Translations under genes and position numbers: made by a program
Assembly (NCBI RefSeq): GCF_047238125.1
Contig: NZ_JBDFMH010000001.1
Coordinates: 3,410,001 to 3,474,000 of the forward strand
DNA length: 64,000 nucleotides
From: JBDFMH01 sp047238125
GTDB lineage: Bacteria > Pseudomonadota > Alphaproteobacteria > Sphingomonadales > Sphingomonadaceae
Direction of reading: 5' to 3'
Notes under the pieces: generated by a model
The model's input: the letters and a program-made list of their open reading frames with translations, nothing else
Databases searched by the model: none
What the model was told of the DNA's origin: nothing
Shown here: in pieces, positions 50,469-60,950 of the stretch
How positions within the stretch are numbered: position 1 is the first letter of the stretch
Layout: every line of letters begins with the position of its first letter

Positions 50469-52514
50469 TCATTTAGCGCGATAGCGATCGAACCACGCCA
50501 GGATCGCGGATGCCTTGGCGGCAGACTGGCTGGGCCGCGCGGCGAGCCCGCCATGCGAAGCACCCGGCACCTTCACCAACGCGGTCGGCACGCCGCGCAG
50601 CTTGAGCGCCGAATAATATTGTTCGGATTCACTGACCGGGGTCCGATAATCCTCGGAACCGACCACCACCAGCGTCGGCGTCTTCACATTGCCGACCAGC
50701 GACAGCGGCGATCGTGCCCAATAACCCTGTGGATCTTCCCAAGGCATCTTGCCGAACCAATATTTGGCAAAGAACGCAGTGTTGTCTGCGGTCAGCACGA
50801 AGCTGGCCCAGTCGATCACCGGTTTCTGGGTCGCGGCGGCCTTGAACCGATCGGTCTTGCCCACGATCCACGAGGTGAGCACGCCGCCGCCCGACCCGCC
50901 GGTCACGAACAGATTGTTCGGATCGATCGATCCGGTGGCGATCGCCGCGTCCACCGCCGCCATCAGATCATTATAATCGCCTTCGCCGGGGTAATTGTGG
51001 TGGATGAGGTTGGCGAACTCCTCGCCATAGGATGTGCTGCCGCGCGGATTGACATAGACCACCGCGTAGCCGGCCGATGCGTAGAGCTGGTTGTCGGTCG
51101 AGAAGACCGGACCATAGGCGGCGAACGGCCCGCCATGGATCTCGAGGATCAGCGGATATTTCCGCGCAGGATCGAAATCGGGTGGCGTGACCAGCCAGGC
51201 ATCGACCGCACGTCCATCCGATGACTTGACCGGCAGCGGCCGAACCTGGCCCAGCGCCTTGGTGGCAAGCAGTTCCTCGTTCAACCGCGTCAGCCGCTTC
51301 GACGCCCCGCCGCTCGTCAGCATGATATCCGCCGGGCGCAGCGGCGTGCCGCCGGTAAAGGCGACGCTGCCCTTGTCCGACACGCTATACTGGCCGCCGG
51401 CATAGGGCCGGTCGAGGGCTGTCGGGACCAGCCCTTCGGCCACCGTGGTAATGCGGCCATCCAGCGACACGCGCGCCACTCGCGTGCCGCCCTTTTCGTC
51501 ATACTGGACATAGATGGATCGGCCGTCGCGCGCCCAGCGCGGGCTGTCGACGCTGCGATCCAGGCTGGCGGTCAGCACGCGCGGCGTACCGCCGGCGACC
51601 GGCATCAGATAGAGCCGACTGTTCTGATAGCCGAGCAGCTTGTCGTCATATCCGGTATAGGCCACCCACTTGCCATCGGGCGAGACGCTGGGTTCGTTGT
51701 CCGGCCCATTGCGCGTGGTCAGCGCCGTCACGCGTCCGGTCGCTACATCGAGCGCATGGATGTCGCTATTGGCGGCATCCAGTTCCCAATCGGGGTGGCG
51801 GATCGCGCTGAACAGGATGGTGCGGCCATCCGCCGTCCACGAAAGCGGGCCATTGTCGTGGACCGCCCCGAAGCTCAGCTGGCGGGGGCTGCCGCCGTCC
51901 GCCGGCACGACGAAGATATGGTCGAAGCCCGGCTTCACATAGCCGCCGCCATCCTGGCGGTACGTGACGGCATCGATGATCTCGAGCCCCTCCGCCCAGT
52001 TGGCGCCTTCCGGCTTGGCCGGGGCCTTGCCGAGCTTCATTCCCTCATCAGGCACCGTCGCGACATAGGCGATGCGGCTGCCATCCGGCGACCAGGCCAG
52101 CGCATTGGGCGCGGTCGGCAATGTCGCGACCTGAGCGGATTCGCCGGTCGCGATCCAGCGTACCATCAACTGGGGACCGGCCTTGTCGATAGCGGAGACA
52201 TAGGCCAGCCGCCGGCCGTCACGCGACCAGCGCGGGCTGCTGTGCGATCCGGGCCCGGCCACAAGCGGCGCCTGCTGGCCGGTGGCGGTATCGATCATCC
52301 AGATCGTCGACCGTGCCTTGTCGGTCATGATGTCGTTCGATCGGCGGACATAGGCAATGCGGCTGCCGTCAGGCGAGATCTGCGGGTCGCTCGCCACTTC
52401 CAAGCCGAACAGATCGACGCCCTGAAGCGTGCGGGTGGGCGCCGTGGCAGGCGCGGCCAGCGCTGGCATCGAAGCGGCGGAAGCAAGCAGCAGCAGCAGC
52501 GCGGCACGGATCAT
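50469..52514 (-). CDS. S9C-type (acylaminoacyl/dipeptidyl) peptidase
   Basis: This is a 681-residue exported serine peptidase. It has a signal peptide (1-20), WD40/TolB-like beta-propeller repeats (SPDGSRIAYV, WSRDGRRLAYV, SPDGKWVAYTG) and a C-terminal hydrolase with Ser in TGGSGGGVLTSW, Asp in GSEDYRTP and His in GASHGG. The family removes N-terminal dipeptides or acylated residues from peptides. The ATG at 52514 starts the signal peptide. It is divergent from the HAD gene (111 bp apart). Confidence 0.9.
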   Translation of the reverse strand: MIRAALLLLLASAASMPALAAPATAPTRTLQGVDLFGLEVASDPQISPDGSRIAYVRRSNDIMTDKARSTIWMIDTATGQQAPLVAGPGSHSSPRWSRDGRRLAYVSAIDKAGPQLMVRWIATGESAQVATLPTAPNALAWSPDGSRIAYVATVPDEGMKLGKAPAKPEGANWAEGLEIIDAVTYRQDGGGYVKPGFDHIFVVPADGGSPRQLSFGAVHDNGPLSWTADGRTILFSAIRHPDWELDAANSDIHALDVATGRVTALTTRNGPDNEPSVSPDGKWVAYTGYDDKLLGYQNSRLYLMPVAGGTPRVLTASLDRSVDSPRWARDGRSIYVQYDEKGGTRVARVSLDGRITTVAEGLVPTALDRPYAGGQYSVSDKGSVAFTGGTPLRPADIMLTSGGASKRLTRLNEELLATKALGQVRPLPVKSSDGRAVDAWLVTPPDFDPARKYPLILEIHGGPFAAYGPVFSTDNQLYASAGYAVVYVNPRGSTSYGEEFANLIHHNYPGEGDYNDLMAAVDAAIATGSIDPNNLFVTGGSGGGVLTSWIVGKTDRFKAAATQKPVIDWASFVLTADNTAFFAKYWFGKMPWEDPQGYWARSPLSLVGNVKTPTLVVVGSEDYRTPVSESEQYYSALKLRGVPTALVKVPGASHGGLAARPSQSAAKASAILAWFDRYRAK

Positions 52515-52625
52515 CGGAACCTCATCGGCAAGGGCAGGGATGGCGCACTCTCGTCTTTTTGGGCCGTCATGCAAGCGGTTCCGGTTCCGGATGACGGCGG
52601 GGCCGCTGGTCGCTAAACGGTGCGC

Positions 52626-53324
52626 ATGCCGCTCGACCTGATCGCTCTCGATGCCGATGACACGCTCTGGCACAACGAGACCTGCTTCCGAATGACCCAT
52701 GCCCGCTTCAACGATCTGCTGGCGCCCTTCGCCGATGCCGATGCGCTGGAAGCGGGGCTGGCGGCGTGCGAGCGGCGCAACCTCGCGACCTACGGCTACG
52801 GCGCCAAGGGCTTCACGCTATCGATGATCGAGACCGCGCTGGACGTGAGCGCGGGACGCGTTTCCACCCGGGTGATCGGCGAGATCCTGGCGGCCGGGCG
52901 CGAACTGCTGGCCCATCCGGTCGAGCCGCTGGAAGGCGTGGCCACCGCGCTCGAGCAGCTTGCCGATCGCGGACGGCTGCTGCTGATCACAAAGGGCGAT
53001 CTGTTTCATCAGGAGAGCAAGCTGGCCGCATCGGGCCTGGGCGACTGGTTCGCGGGCGTCGAGATCGTCAGCGAGAAGACAGCGGATGTCTATGCACGCA
53101 TCTTTCGCCGCCACGGCGCCGATCCGGCGCATGCGGTGATGGCGGGGAATTCGGTCAAGTCAGATGTGCTGCCGCCGCTTGAAACGGGCGCCTGGGCCGC
53201 GCTGATCCCCTATCCGCTCGTCTGGGCGCACGAGGCAGCGGACGCACCGGTCGGGCATCCGCGCTACCGCGAGCTTGCATCGCTCGCGGATCTGCCGGGC
53301 TGGATCGACACTATTGCTGACTGA
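52626..53324 (+). CDS. HAD-family phosphatase
   Basis: This is a 232-residue haloacid-dehalogenase superfamily hydrolase. Motif I is LDADDTLWHNE (nucleophile Asp and acid Asp), motif II Thr lies in LLLITKGD, the Lys follows in EIVSEKT, and motif III is in MAGNSVKSDVLPP. The cap is the helical C1 type. It dephosphorylates a small phosphorylated metabolite, not identifiable here. ATG at 52626 is preferred over an in-frame GTG at 52620. Confidence 0.88.
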   Translation: MPLDLIALDADDTLWHNETCFRMTHARFNDLLAPFADADALEAGLAACERRNLATYGYGAKGFTLSMIETALDVSAGRVSTRVIGEILAAGRELLAHPVEPLEGVATALEQLADRGRLLLITKGDLFHQESKLAASGLGDWFAGVEIVSEKTADVYARIFRRHGADPAHAVMAGNSVKSDVLPPLETGAWAALIPYPLVWAHEAADAPVGHPRYRELASLADLPGWIDTIAD

Positions 53325-53425
53325 GGAGGCGAGTTTCCCAGGGCAGGAACTGCGGCTTGCCGCGCGGGCTTCCGCGTCTTTCCAGTAGCCGATCCGTCGC
53401 AGATGGCGATAACGGCGCGAAGCGA

Positions 53426-53659
53426 TCAGGACGTGCGCGTCTCCAGCAATCGGATCACATCGCTCAGGCCTTCTTCACTCGCGGTGGCGATATCCAGCGG
53501 ACGGCCGCCGAGCGCGTCGTCATGCGTGTTGAGGAATGCGATCACCGCAGCCGTGCCACCCAGGCTGTCGATCGCGTGGCGCGAAGCACGCCCCTGCCGC
53601 TCGGCCTCGGCGGGCGAGAGCCGCGGTTGATCGTAGCGTTTGGCGAAGGGGCGGTTCAT
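53426..53659 (-). CDS. Small protein with Xre/MbcA/ParS (DUF2384)-like C-terminus
   Basis: This is a 77-residue protein. The segment AVIAFLNTHDDALGGRPLDI followed by EEGLSDVIRLLE resembles the toxin-binding C-terminal domain of Xre-MbcA-ParS antitoxins, where LNTxNxALGGxxPL is typical. The DNA-binding part is absent and no RES-type toxin gene is adjacent, so an antitoxin role is doubtful. The ATG overlaps the upstream gene's stop by ATGA. Confidence 0.6.
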   Translation of the reverse strand: MNRPFAKRYDQPRLSPAEAERQGRASRHAIDSLGGTAAVIAFLNTHDDALGGRPLDIATASEEGLSDVIRLLETRTS

Positions 53660-53850
53660 CGTACCTGCTCGGCTTTTTCGGCGGCAAGCTGATCGCGCAT
53701 GTCTTCACCGCGCAGCAGCCGCTCGGCCATCGCGCGCCAGGCCGCTTCGGAGCGCAGGGCGCGCTCCTTGACGTTGGACAGCTGGGTTTCGGCAGCCGCG
53801 CGTGCGCTTTCGGCGGCACGGGCGAGATAGAAATCGCTGGTCACCGACAT
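53656..53850 (-). CDS. Small helical protein of unknown function
   Basis: This is a 64-residue, Ala/Glu/Arg-rich protein (MSVTSDFYLARAAESARAAA to EKAEQVR) predicted as one or two long helices, possibly coiled coil. I recall similar short proteins downstream of infA in other sphingomonads. It is translationally coupled to the DUF2384-like gene by ATGA. No motif suggests a function. Confidence 0.62.
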   Translation of the reverse strand: MSVTSDFYLARAAESARAAAETQLSNVKERALRSEAAWRAMAERLLRGEDMRDQLAAEKAEQVR

Positions 53851-53895
53851 TGGCAGGCTCCTGATCCAGGCGGTTGCGGGGCCGGGCCCCGGAAA

Positions 53896-54036
53896 TCAGC
53901 CGAGCAGTTCGGCAACGATCCGCCGATAATCGCGACGGGTGAGGATGGATGCTGCTGGCGGGGACCGAAGTCCCTCTGCGGCGGCATGATGTCGTGGTGA
54001 TCGTATCGTGAAATCGGTCGTGGAATTAAAACGCAT
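53896..54036 (-). CDS. 46-residue conserved-looking small protein
   Basis: An open frame of 46 codons starts MRFNSTTDFTIRSPRHHAAA and ends LTRRDYRRIVAELLG. GGAG lies four bases before the ATG at 54036. It fills the gap between infA and the 64-residue gene on the same strand. The basic, helical C-terminus looks like a real small protein rather than noise, but short length limits certainty. Confidence 0.5.
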   Translation of the reverse strand: MRFNSTTDFTIRSPRHHAAAEGLRSPPAASILTRRDYRRIVAELLG

Positions 54037-54087
54037 GATGCTCCTGCGCGCGCCGGATACGGCGCACGGTTGGGTTGGGTGTTGACG

Positions 54088-54348
54088 TCAGCGACGGAAG
54101 CCGCGGCGCTGGGACGGACCCACGCCGGGCGTCCGCTCGCGAAAGATGATGCGGCCCTTGTCGAGATCATAAGGTGTCATCTCGACCTGAACCCGATCGC
54201 CCACGACGGAACGGATGCGGTGTCGCCGCATCCGGCCCGCCGTATAGGCGATGATCCGATGCTCGTTTTCGAGGACGACCCGAAAACGACCATCGGGCAG
54301 GATCTCGTCGATCTGGCCGTCGAGAACCATCAGATCCTCCTTGGCCAT
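54088..54348 (-). CDS. infA: Translation initiation factor IF-1
   Basis: This is an 86-residue S1/OB-fold protein: MAKEDLMVLDGQIDEILPDG, FRVVLENEHRIIAYTAGRMR, VGDRVQVEMTPYDLDKGRII, then a basic tail RRGFRR. IF-1 binds the ribosomal A site with IF-2 and IF-3 during initiation. The tail extends about 14 residues beyond the E. coli protein, common in alphaproteobacteria. It lies five bases after cspA, so the two share a transcript. Confidence 0.95.
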   Translation of the reverse strand: MAKEDLMVLDGQIDEILPDGRFRVVLENEHRIIAYTAGRMRRHRIRSVVGDRVQVEMTPYDLDKGRIIFRERTPGVGPSQRRGFRR

Positions 54349-54353
54349 GCCGA

Positions 54354-54560
54354 TCAGGCCTGCTGGAGGTTGACGGCCGACATCTTGCCGCGGCGGTCGG
54401 CTTCGATCTCGTAGGTGACGCGCTGGTTCTGGGTCAGCGTGCCGAGACCGGCCTGTTCGACGGCGGTGATGTGGACGAAGCTGTCATTGCCGCCGTCGTC
54501 GGGCGCGATGAAGCCGTAACCCTTGTCGACGTTGAAGAATTTGACTGTACCGATGGGCAT
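54354..54560 (-). CDS. Cold-shock protein, CspA family
   Basis: This is a 68-residue cold-shock domain protein with RNP1 (KGYGFIAP) and RNP2 (SFVHITAV) motifs and the start MPIGTVKFFNVDKG. It binds single-stranded RNA/DNA as an RNA chaperone. The ATG at 54560 matches the family start; a frame open further upstream lies in the leader. Downstream infA follows after five bases. The leader has hairpins near the ribosome site. Confidence 0.94.
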   Translation of the reverse strand: MPIGTVKFFNVDKGYGFIAPDDGGNDSFVHITAVEQAGLGTLTQNQRVTYEIEADRRGKMSAVNLQQA

Positions 54561-54713
54561 GTGAACTTCCTTATTCACGAGCATTGACATCCGCGAGTCA
54601 ATGAACTCGCAGAGCTAGAAGCGTGAAATGGAAGGATCGACCGCGGGGGCGTCAAATTCCGTCGCAGGCGACGATAGCTTGTTCCATATGCGCGTTCAGC
54701 TGCGAAAAGTCAA
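54561..54713 (-). promoter_or_regulatory. cspA promoter and structured 5' leader
   Basis: A promoter-like pair TTGACT (54708-54713) and CATATG (54685-54690) with 17-base spacing reads toward cspA and would give a ~118-base leader. The leader contains a 6-bp hairpin (54593-54598 with 54605-54610) and, touching the start codon, GTGAA/TTCAC arms (54561-54565 with 54574-54578) whose loop holds the AAGGA Shine-Dalgarno. Long structured leaders are usual for cold-shock mRNAs. Confidence 0.5.
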
Positions 54714-55243
54714 TGCAGCGGCCGTCTCGCCCGCACATGTTCAACGAGATCGTCCGCAATCGAGCGGTACGACCGGGAAATATTTGCAAGCTGTTCGGCA
54801 GGAACGGTCAGCATGATCGCATCACCCTCATGCCGCAGGGCGCCGATCGATCCGGCCGCCGCGATCGCACTGGGCAGATCGGCGCCCAGCCCGCCGGAAC
54901 GGACATGGCCGTGGCAGTGATGCAGGCACGCGCGCAACCGACCGATCGCGCGCAGCGGCTCATGCGCGGGGGAGGGCAGATCCATCATCGCATTGACTGC
55001 GCGAAGCTTGTTGGGGGCGTTGCGCAGCCGTGCGAAGCCGGGGCGGTCATGATCCGCCGGCGCCAGACAGGCTGCAGCCTCGTCTGCCAGCACGCTTAGG
55101 AACCGATCGAGCTCGCGCAGCGCATTGCCGATGAAGCGGGTGCGCGCAGCGTCCGGCTGCACGGCACCGGCTTCCTGATCGGACCAGCCTGCCAGGAATT
55201 CGGCGCCCCGCACCATCGTGATGTGCGCGCGCTCGAGCGTCAT
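54710..55243 (-). CDS. Hypothetical helical protein
   Basis: This is a 177-residue, soluble, mainly helical protein starting MTLERAHITMVRGAEFLAGW. It has no signal peptide or membrane segment. Two clustered histidine/cysteine residues (LHHCHGH, ~107-113) might bind metal, but I recognise no family. It lies between clpA and cspA, all on the minus strand; it starts 34 bases after the clpA stop, so it may be co-transcribed with clpA. Confidence 0.6.
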   Translation of the reverse strand: MTLERAHITMVRGAEFLAGWSDQEAGAVQPDAARTRFIGNALRELDRFLSVLADEAAACLAPADHDRPGFARLRNAPNKLRAVNAMMDLPSPAHEPLRAIGRLRACLHHCHGHVRSGGLGADLPSAIAAAGSIGALRHEGDAIMLTVPAEQLANISRSYRSIADDLVEHVRARRPLH

Positions 55244-55277
55244 GCCCAGGCGCGCGCCAGTGGCGTGCGAAGGCGAA

Positions 55278-57599
<2,322 letters not shown>

Positions 57600-57729
57600 A
57601 AGAGCTACTCCTTCGGAACCGGACGATGGCCGGCTCCCTCGATCACAATGTCGTGATTGGCGCGCCGATCATCAAGGACGGCCGCTTGCCGGAGCGAATG
57701 GCGTTCACCGCACTCCGGCAGGGACGCTC

Positions 57730-57927
57730 TCATCGCCGGAATAACGCGTCCGCACTTGCGCGATGGTTAACGGCCTTCTGCCTTTTTCCCTCGCAGCGCG
57801 CGATTTCGGACTGGAGCGCCGCAATGCGCGCATCGAGCTCCTCGACCGACAGCGGATCGAGGTCCTGTCGCACCAAGGCGCTCAGCGGATCGTCCGCCCT
57901 GCGCGGAAGCAGATCGTCGGGCTCCAT
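57730..57927 (-). CDS. DUF1192 family protein
   Basis: This is a 65-residue protein: MEPDDLLPRRADDPLSALVR, then LDPLSVEELDARIAALQSEI and a basic helical tail. This is the short DUF1192 family of alphaproteobacteria, probably a coiled coil; the function is unknown. The ATG at 57927 matches the family start. It is divergent from the quinone oxidoreductase gene. Confidence 0.8.
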   Translation of the reverse strand: MEPDDLLPRRADDPLSALVRQDLDPLSVEELDARIAALQSEIARCEGKRQKAVNHRASADALFRR

Positions 57928-57998
57928 GCAAGGTAGCGTTGACCGCATCGCCCGCGCTGTCAATAAACCTGTTCTATGTTGCGACGAACGGGGGATTC

Positions 57999-59006
57999 AT
58001 GGCGCGGCCGGCGATGATGTTGGCGATCGATCCCGATGGCGCCGGCGGCCCGGAACTGTTGGTGCCGGTTGAGCGGCCCGTGCCCGTGCCAGGGCCGGGC
58101 GAGGTGCTGGTGCGGGTGGCGGCGGCTGGGGTCAACCGGCCGGACGTGATGCAGCGTCAGGGGGCCTATCCGCCGCCGAAGGGAGCACCAACGATCCTGG
58201 GTCTCGAGATTGCGGGCGAAGTGGCGGCGCTGGGCGAGGGCGCCGATGTCGAACTGCTCGGCCAGCCGGTCTGCGCGCTGGTGGCCGGCGGCGGCTATGC
58301 CGAATATTGCACGGTGCCCGCAGGCCAGTGCCTACCGGTGCCTGACGCGCTGACCATGGTGGAGGCGGCGGCACTGCCCGAAACGCTGTTCACCGTGTGG
58401 ACCAACCTGTTCGAGCGCGCCTACGCAGTCGAGGGCGATGTCGTGCTGGTGCATGGCGGCACATCGGGCATCGGCACGATGGCCATCCAGTTGGGCACGC
58501 TGTTCGGGCTGACGGTGATCGTCACCGTCGGATCGGACGACAAGGCGAAGGCTGCGCTCGAGATCGGCGCGGCCCATGCGATCAACTATCGTACCGAGGA
58601 TTTCGTCGAGCGGGTGAAGGCGATCACCGGCGGGCGTGGCGTGAACGCGGTGCTCGACATGATCGGCGGGGATTATTTCCCGCGCAACCTGGCTTGCCTG
58701 GCGGACGAGGGGCGCCATGTCTCGATTGCGTCGCAACGCGGCAACGATGCCAGCTTCCGCATCTTCGATGTGATGCGCCGGCGGCTGACGCTGACCGGAT
58801 CGACGCTTCGCGCCCGATCGGTGGAATTCAAAACGCTCGTCGCCGACGAACTTGCCCGCACCGTCTGGCCGCACGTCCGCGCCGGCCGGCTGAAGCCGAT
58901 CATCGACCGCACCTTCCCGCTCGCCCAGGCGGCGGACGCCCACCGCCGGATGGAAGCGAGTGATCATGTCGGCAAGATCGTGCTCGATTTGCAGAGCGGC
59001 GGATAA
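57999..59006 (+). CDS. Zinc-free quinone oxidoreductase (MDR family)
   Basis: This is a 335-residue medium-chain reductase similar to PIG3/QorA. The N-terminal catalytic part has AAGVNRPDVMQRQGAYPPP, the marker of this NADPH:quinone oxidoreductase branch, and lacks the zinc cysteines of alcohol dehydrogenases. The nucleotide motif is VHGGTSGIGTMAIQLG. It reduces quinones or enones with NADPH. GGGGA precedes the ATG at 57999. Confidence 0.9.
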   Translation: MARPAMMLAIDPDGAGGPELLVPVERPVPVPGPGEVLVRVAAAGVNRPDVMQRQGAYPPPKGAPTILGLEIAGEVAALGEGADVELLGQPVCALVAGGGYAEYCTVPAGQCLPVPDALTMVEAAALPETLFTVWTNLFERAYAVEGDVVLVHGGTSGIGTMAIQLGTLFGLTVIVTVGSDDKAKAALEIGAAHAINYRTEDFVERVKAITGGRGVNAVLDMIGGDYFPRNLACLADEGRHVSIASQRGNDASFRIFDVMRRRLTLTGSTLRARSVEFKTLVADELARTVWPHVRAGRLKPIIDRTFPLAQAADAHRRMEASDHVGKIVLDLQSGG

Positions 59007-59074
59007 GGACAGCTTGTGAGAAGGCTGCGGCTTTCGATTTGCGAAGCTCGCAGGCTGGCGGCAGGTTACGCGCC

Positions 59075-59695
59075 ATGACCGAACCACTGATCCTCCACGA
59101 ATATGCGGCGTCTGGAAACTGTTACAAGATCCGCCTGACCGCGGCCCATCTCGGCATCCCGCTCGCGCGACGAAGCTATGATATCCTTGCGGGCGAGACG
59201 CGCACGCCAACCTTCCTGTCGCAGGTCAATGCCAACGGGCGCATCCCGGTGTTGCAGATCGGCGATCGCTTCCTTCCCGAGAGCAATGCGGCCTGCTGCT
59301 GGTTGGCGGACGGATCGGCGCTGATCCCCGATGACCGCTTCGATCGCGCCGATATGCTGCACTGGATGTTCTTCGAGCAGTATAATCATGAGCCCAATGT
59401 CGCCACGCTGCGCTTCTGGCGCGCGTTTGTCGGTGAGGACCGGCTTACCGAAGCGCAGCGCGCCCAGATACCGGGCAAGCAGGCGGCGGGCGAGGCCGCG
59501 CTCGCCCTGATCGCGCAGCGCCTTTCCGGGCAGGACTGGCTTGCCGGCAGCGCGTTCAGCCTGGCCGACATCTGCCTTTACGCCTACACCCATGTCGCAG
59601 GCGAAGGCGGGTTCGATCTCACGGCATGGCCGGCGATCGAACGCTGGATAGCCCGTATCGCGAATTTGCCGGGACACATCCCAATCGACGCGTGA
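59075..59695 (+). CDS. Glutathione S-transferase family protein
   Basis: This is a 206-residue GST. The N-terminal thioredoxin fold starts LILHEYAASGNCYKIRLTAA, with GRIPVLQIGD and LPESNAACCWLAD. The C-terminal helical domain has WLAGSAFSLADICLYAYTHV. The Ser/Asn-type N-terminal active-site region resembles beta/theta bacterial GSTs. Substrate unknown. It follows the quinone reductase by 68 bp, in line with a shared detoxification role. Confidence 0.88.
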   Translation: MTEPLILHEYAASGNCYKIRLTAAHLGIPLARRSYDILAGETRTPTFLSQVNANGRIPVLQIGDRFLPESNAACCWLADGSALIPDDRFDRADMLHWMFFEQYNHEPNVATLRFWRAFVGEDRLTEAQRAQIPGKQAAGEAALALIAQRLSGQDWLAGSAFSLADICLYAYTHVAGEGGFDLTAWPAIERWIARIANLPGHIPIDA

Positions 59696-59792
59696 TCGGA
59701 TGAAATTATGATGACGGGTGCGGAACCGAAACGGGCTGCCGCGCTTCTACCCCGCAGTCGGCGCGCTCGCGCGTCCAAGTCCCGGGGAAGTC

Positions 59793-59957
59793 ATGGATAT
59801 CCAACATACGCCGCAGCAACAGATGGACTGGAAACGCTTCGTTGCCAGCCTGGTCGAATCATTGCGCTGGCCGGTCGCGATCATCGCGATCTTCATCATC
59901 CTGCGCGCGCCTTTGTCTGGCCTGATCGGGGCCGCCACCGCGGGCATTTCCGGCTGA
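59793..59957 (+). CDS. Small single-pass membrane protein
   Basis: This is a 54-residue protein: polar N-terminus MDIQHTPQQQMDWKRFVASL, one hydrophobic helix (WPVAIIAIFIILRAPL, ~31-46) and a short Gly/Ala tail. GGGGAAG precedes the ATG at 59793. No known family is evident to me. Confidence 0.55.
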   Translation: MDIQHTPQQQMDWKRFVASLVESLRWPVAIIAIFIILRAPLSGLIGAATAGISG

Positions 59958-60074
59958 TCCACCGGCGGCGTTGCGGCGGCGCATCGTCGCCAAACCGTCA
60001 TCGAAGCGCGACCTTCGCGTAACATGACATCGCGATAGGCTTTCGGGCGACCCCAACGGACAAGGGATCGCCCG

Positions 60075-60950
60075 ATGGACGCCATCACTCGCCTGACCGA
60101 TTTCGAAGCACTGGTCGATTGCGATCCGGCGCTTCCCGAGCGCGAAGGGCCACGCCGCCGTTATCGTGCGATCTGGATCTCCGACGTGCATCTCGGCACG
60201 CGCGGCTGCAACGCCGCGCTGCTGACGGACTTCCTCGACAGCACCGATAGCGAGACCATGTACCTGGTCGGCGACATCATCGACGGCTGGAAGCTGAAGC
60301 GAAGCTGGTATTGGCCGGCTGCACATAACGACATCGTGTGGCGCGTGTTGAAGCGCGCCAAGCGCGGCACCCGCATCGTCTATATTCCCGGCAATCATGA
60401 CGAGATGTTCCGGCAATTCTCCGGGCTTACCTTCGGCGGCATCGAGATCCGCCGCAAGGCGATCCACCAGACCGCGGATGGCCGCCGGCTGCTGGTGCTG
60501 CACGGCGACGAGTTCGATGCGGTCGTGCTCTATCACCGCTGGCTCGCCTTCCTGGGGGATGCCGCCTACGGGCTGCTGATGCGCGCCAATGTGGCGGTGA
60601 ACGCGGTCCGCCGGCGGCTGGATCTGCCCTACTGGTCGCTGTCGAAGCATGCCAAGGCGCGGGTGAAGAACGCGGTCGAGTTCATCTCGCGCTACGAGGA
60701 AGCGGTCGCGCACGAGGCGCGAGTGCGCGGCGTCGACGGGGTCGTCTGCGGCCATATCCATACCGCCGAGATGCGCGATTTCGACGGCGTTGCTTATTAC
60801 AATGATGGCGATTGGGTCGAAGGCTGCACCGCGCTCGTAGAGCATTTCGATGGCCGCATGGAACTGCTGCATTGGGCCGACGAAATCCAGAAGCGCCGTG
60901 CGCTCGAGGCGGCCGAAGCGGCCGGCGCGGTACGGAAGCTGGCCGCATGA
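60075..60950 (+). CDS. Metallophosphoesterase, UDP-2,3-diacylglucosamine diphosphatase-like
   Basis: This is a 291-residue calcineurin-type phosphoesterase. Metal ligands in order: SDVHLG (Asp-37, His-39), GDIIDGW (Asp-67), GNHDE (Asn-107, His-108), LHGDEFD (His-143) and CGHIHTAE. The pattern fits the LpxH-like family, which cleaves UDP-diacylglucosamine in lipid A synthesis; many alphaproteobacteria use LpxI for that step, so another phosphodiester substrate is possible. It overlaps the glycosyltransferase gene by ATGA. Confidence 0.83.
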   Translation: MDAITRLTDFEALVDCDPALPEREGPRRRYRAIWISDVHLGTRGCNAALLTDFLDSTDSETMYLVGDIIDGWKLKRSWYWPAAHNDIVWRVLKRAKRGTRIVYIPGNHDEMFRQFSGLTFGGIEIRRKAIHQTADGRRLLVLHGDEFDAVVLYHRWLAFLGDAAYGLLMRANVAVNAVRRRLDLPYWSLSKHAKARVKNAVEFISRYEEAVAHEARVRGVDGVVCGHIHTAEMRDFDGVAYYNDGDWVEGCTALVEHFDGRMELLHWADEIQKRRALEAAEAAGAVRKLAA

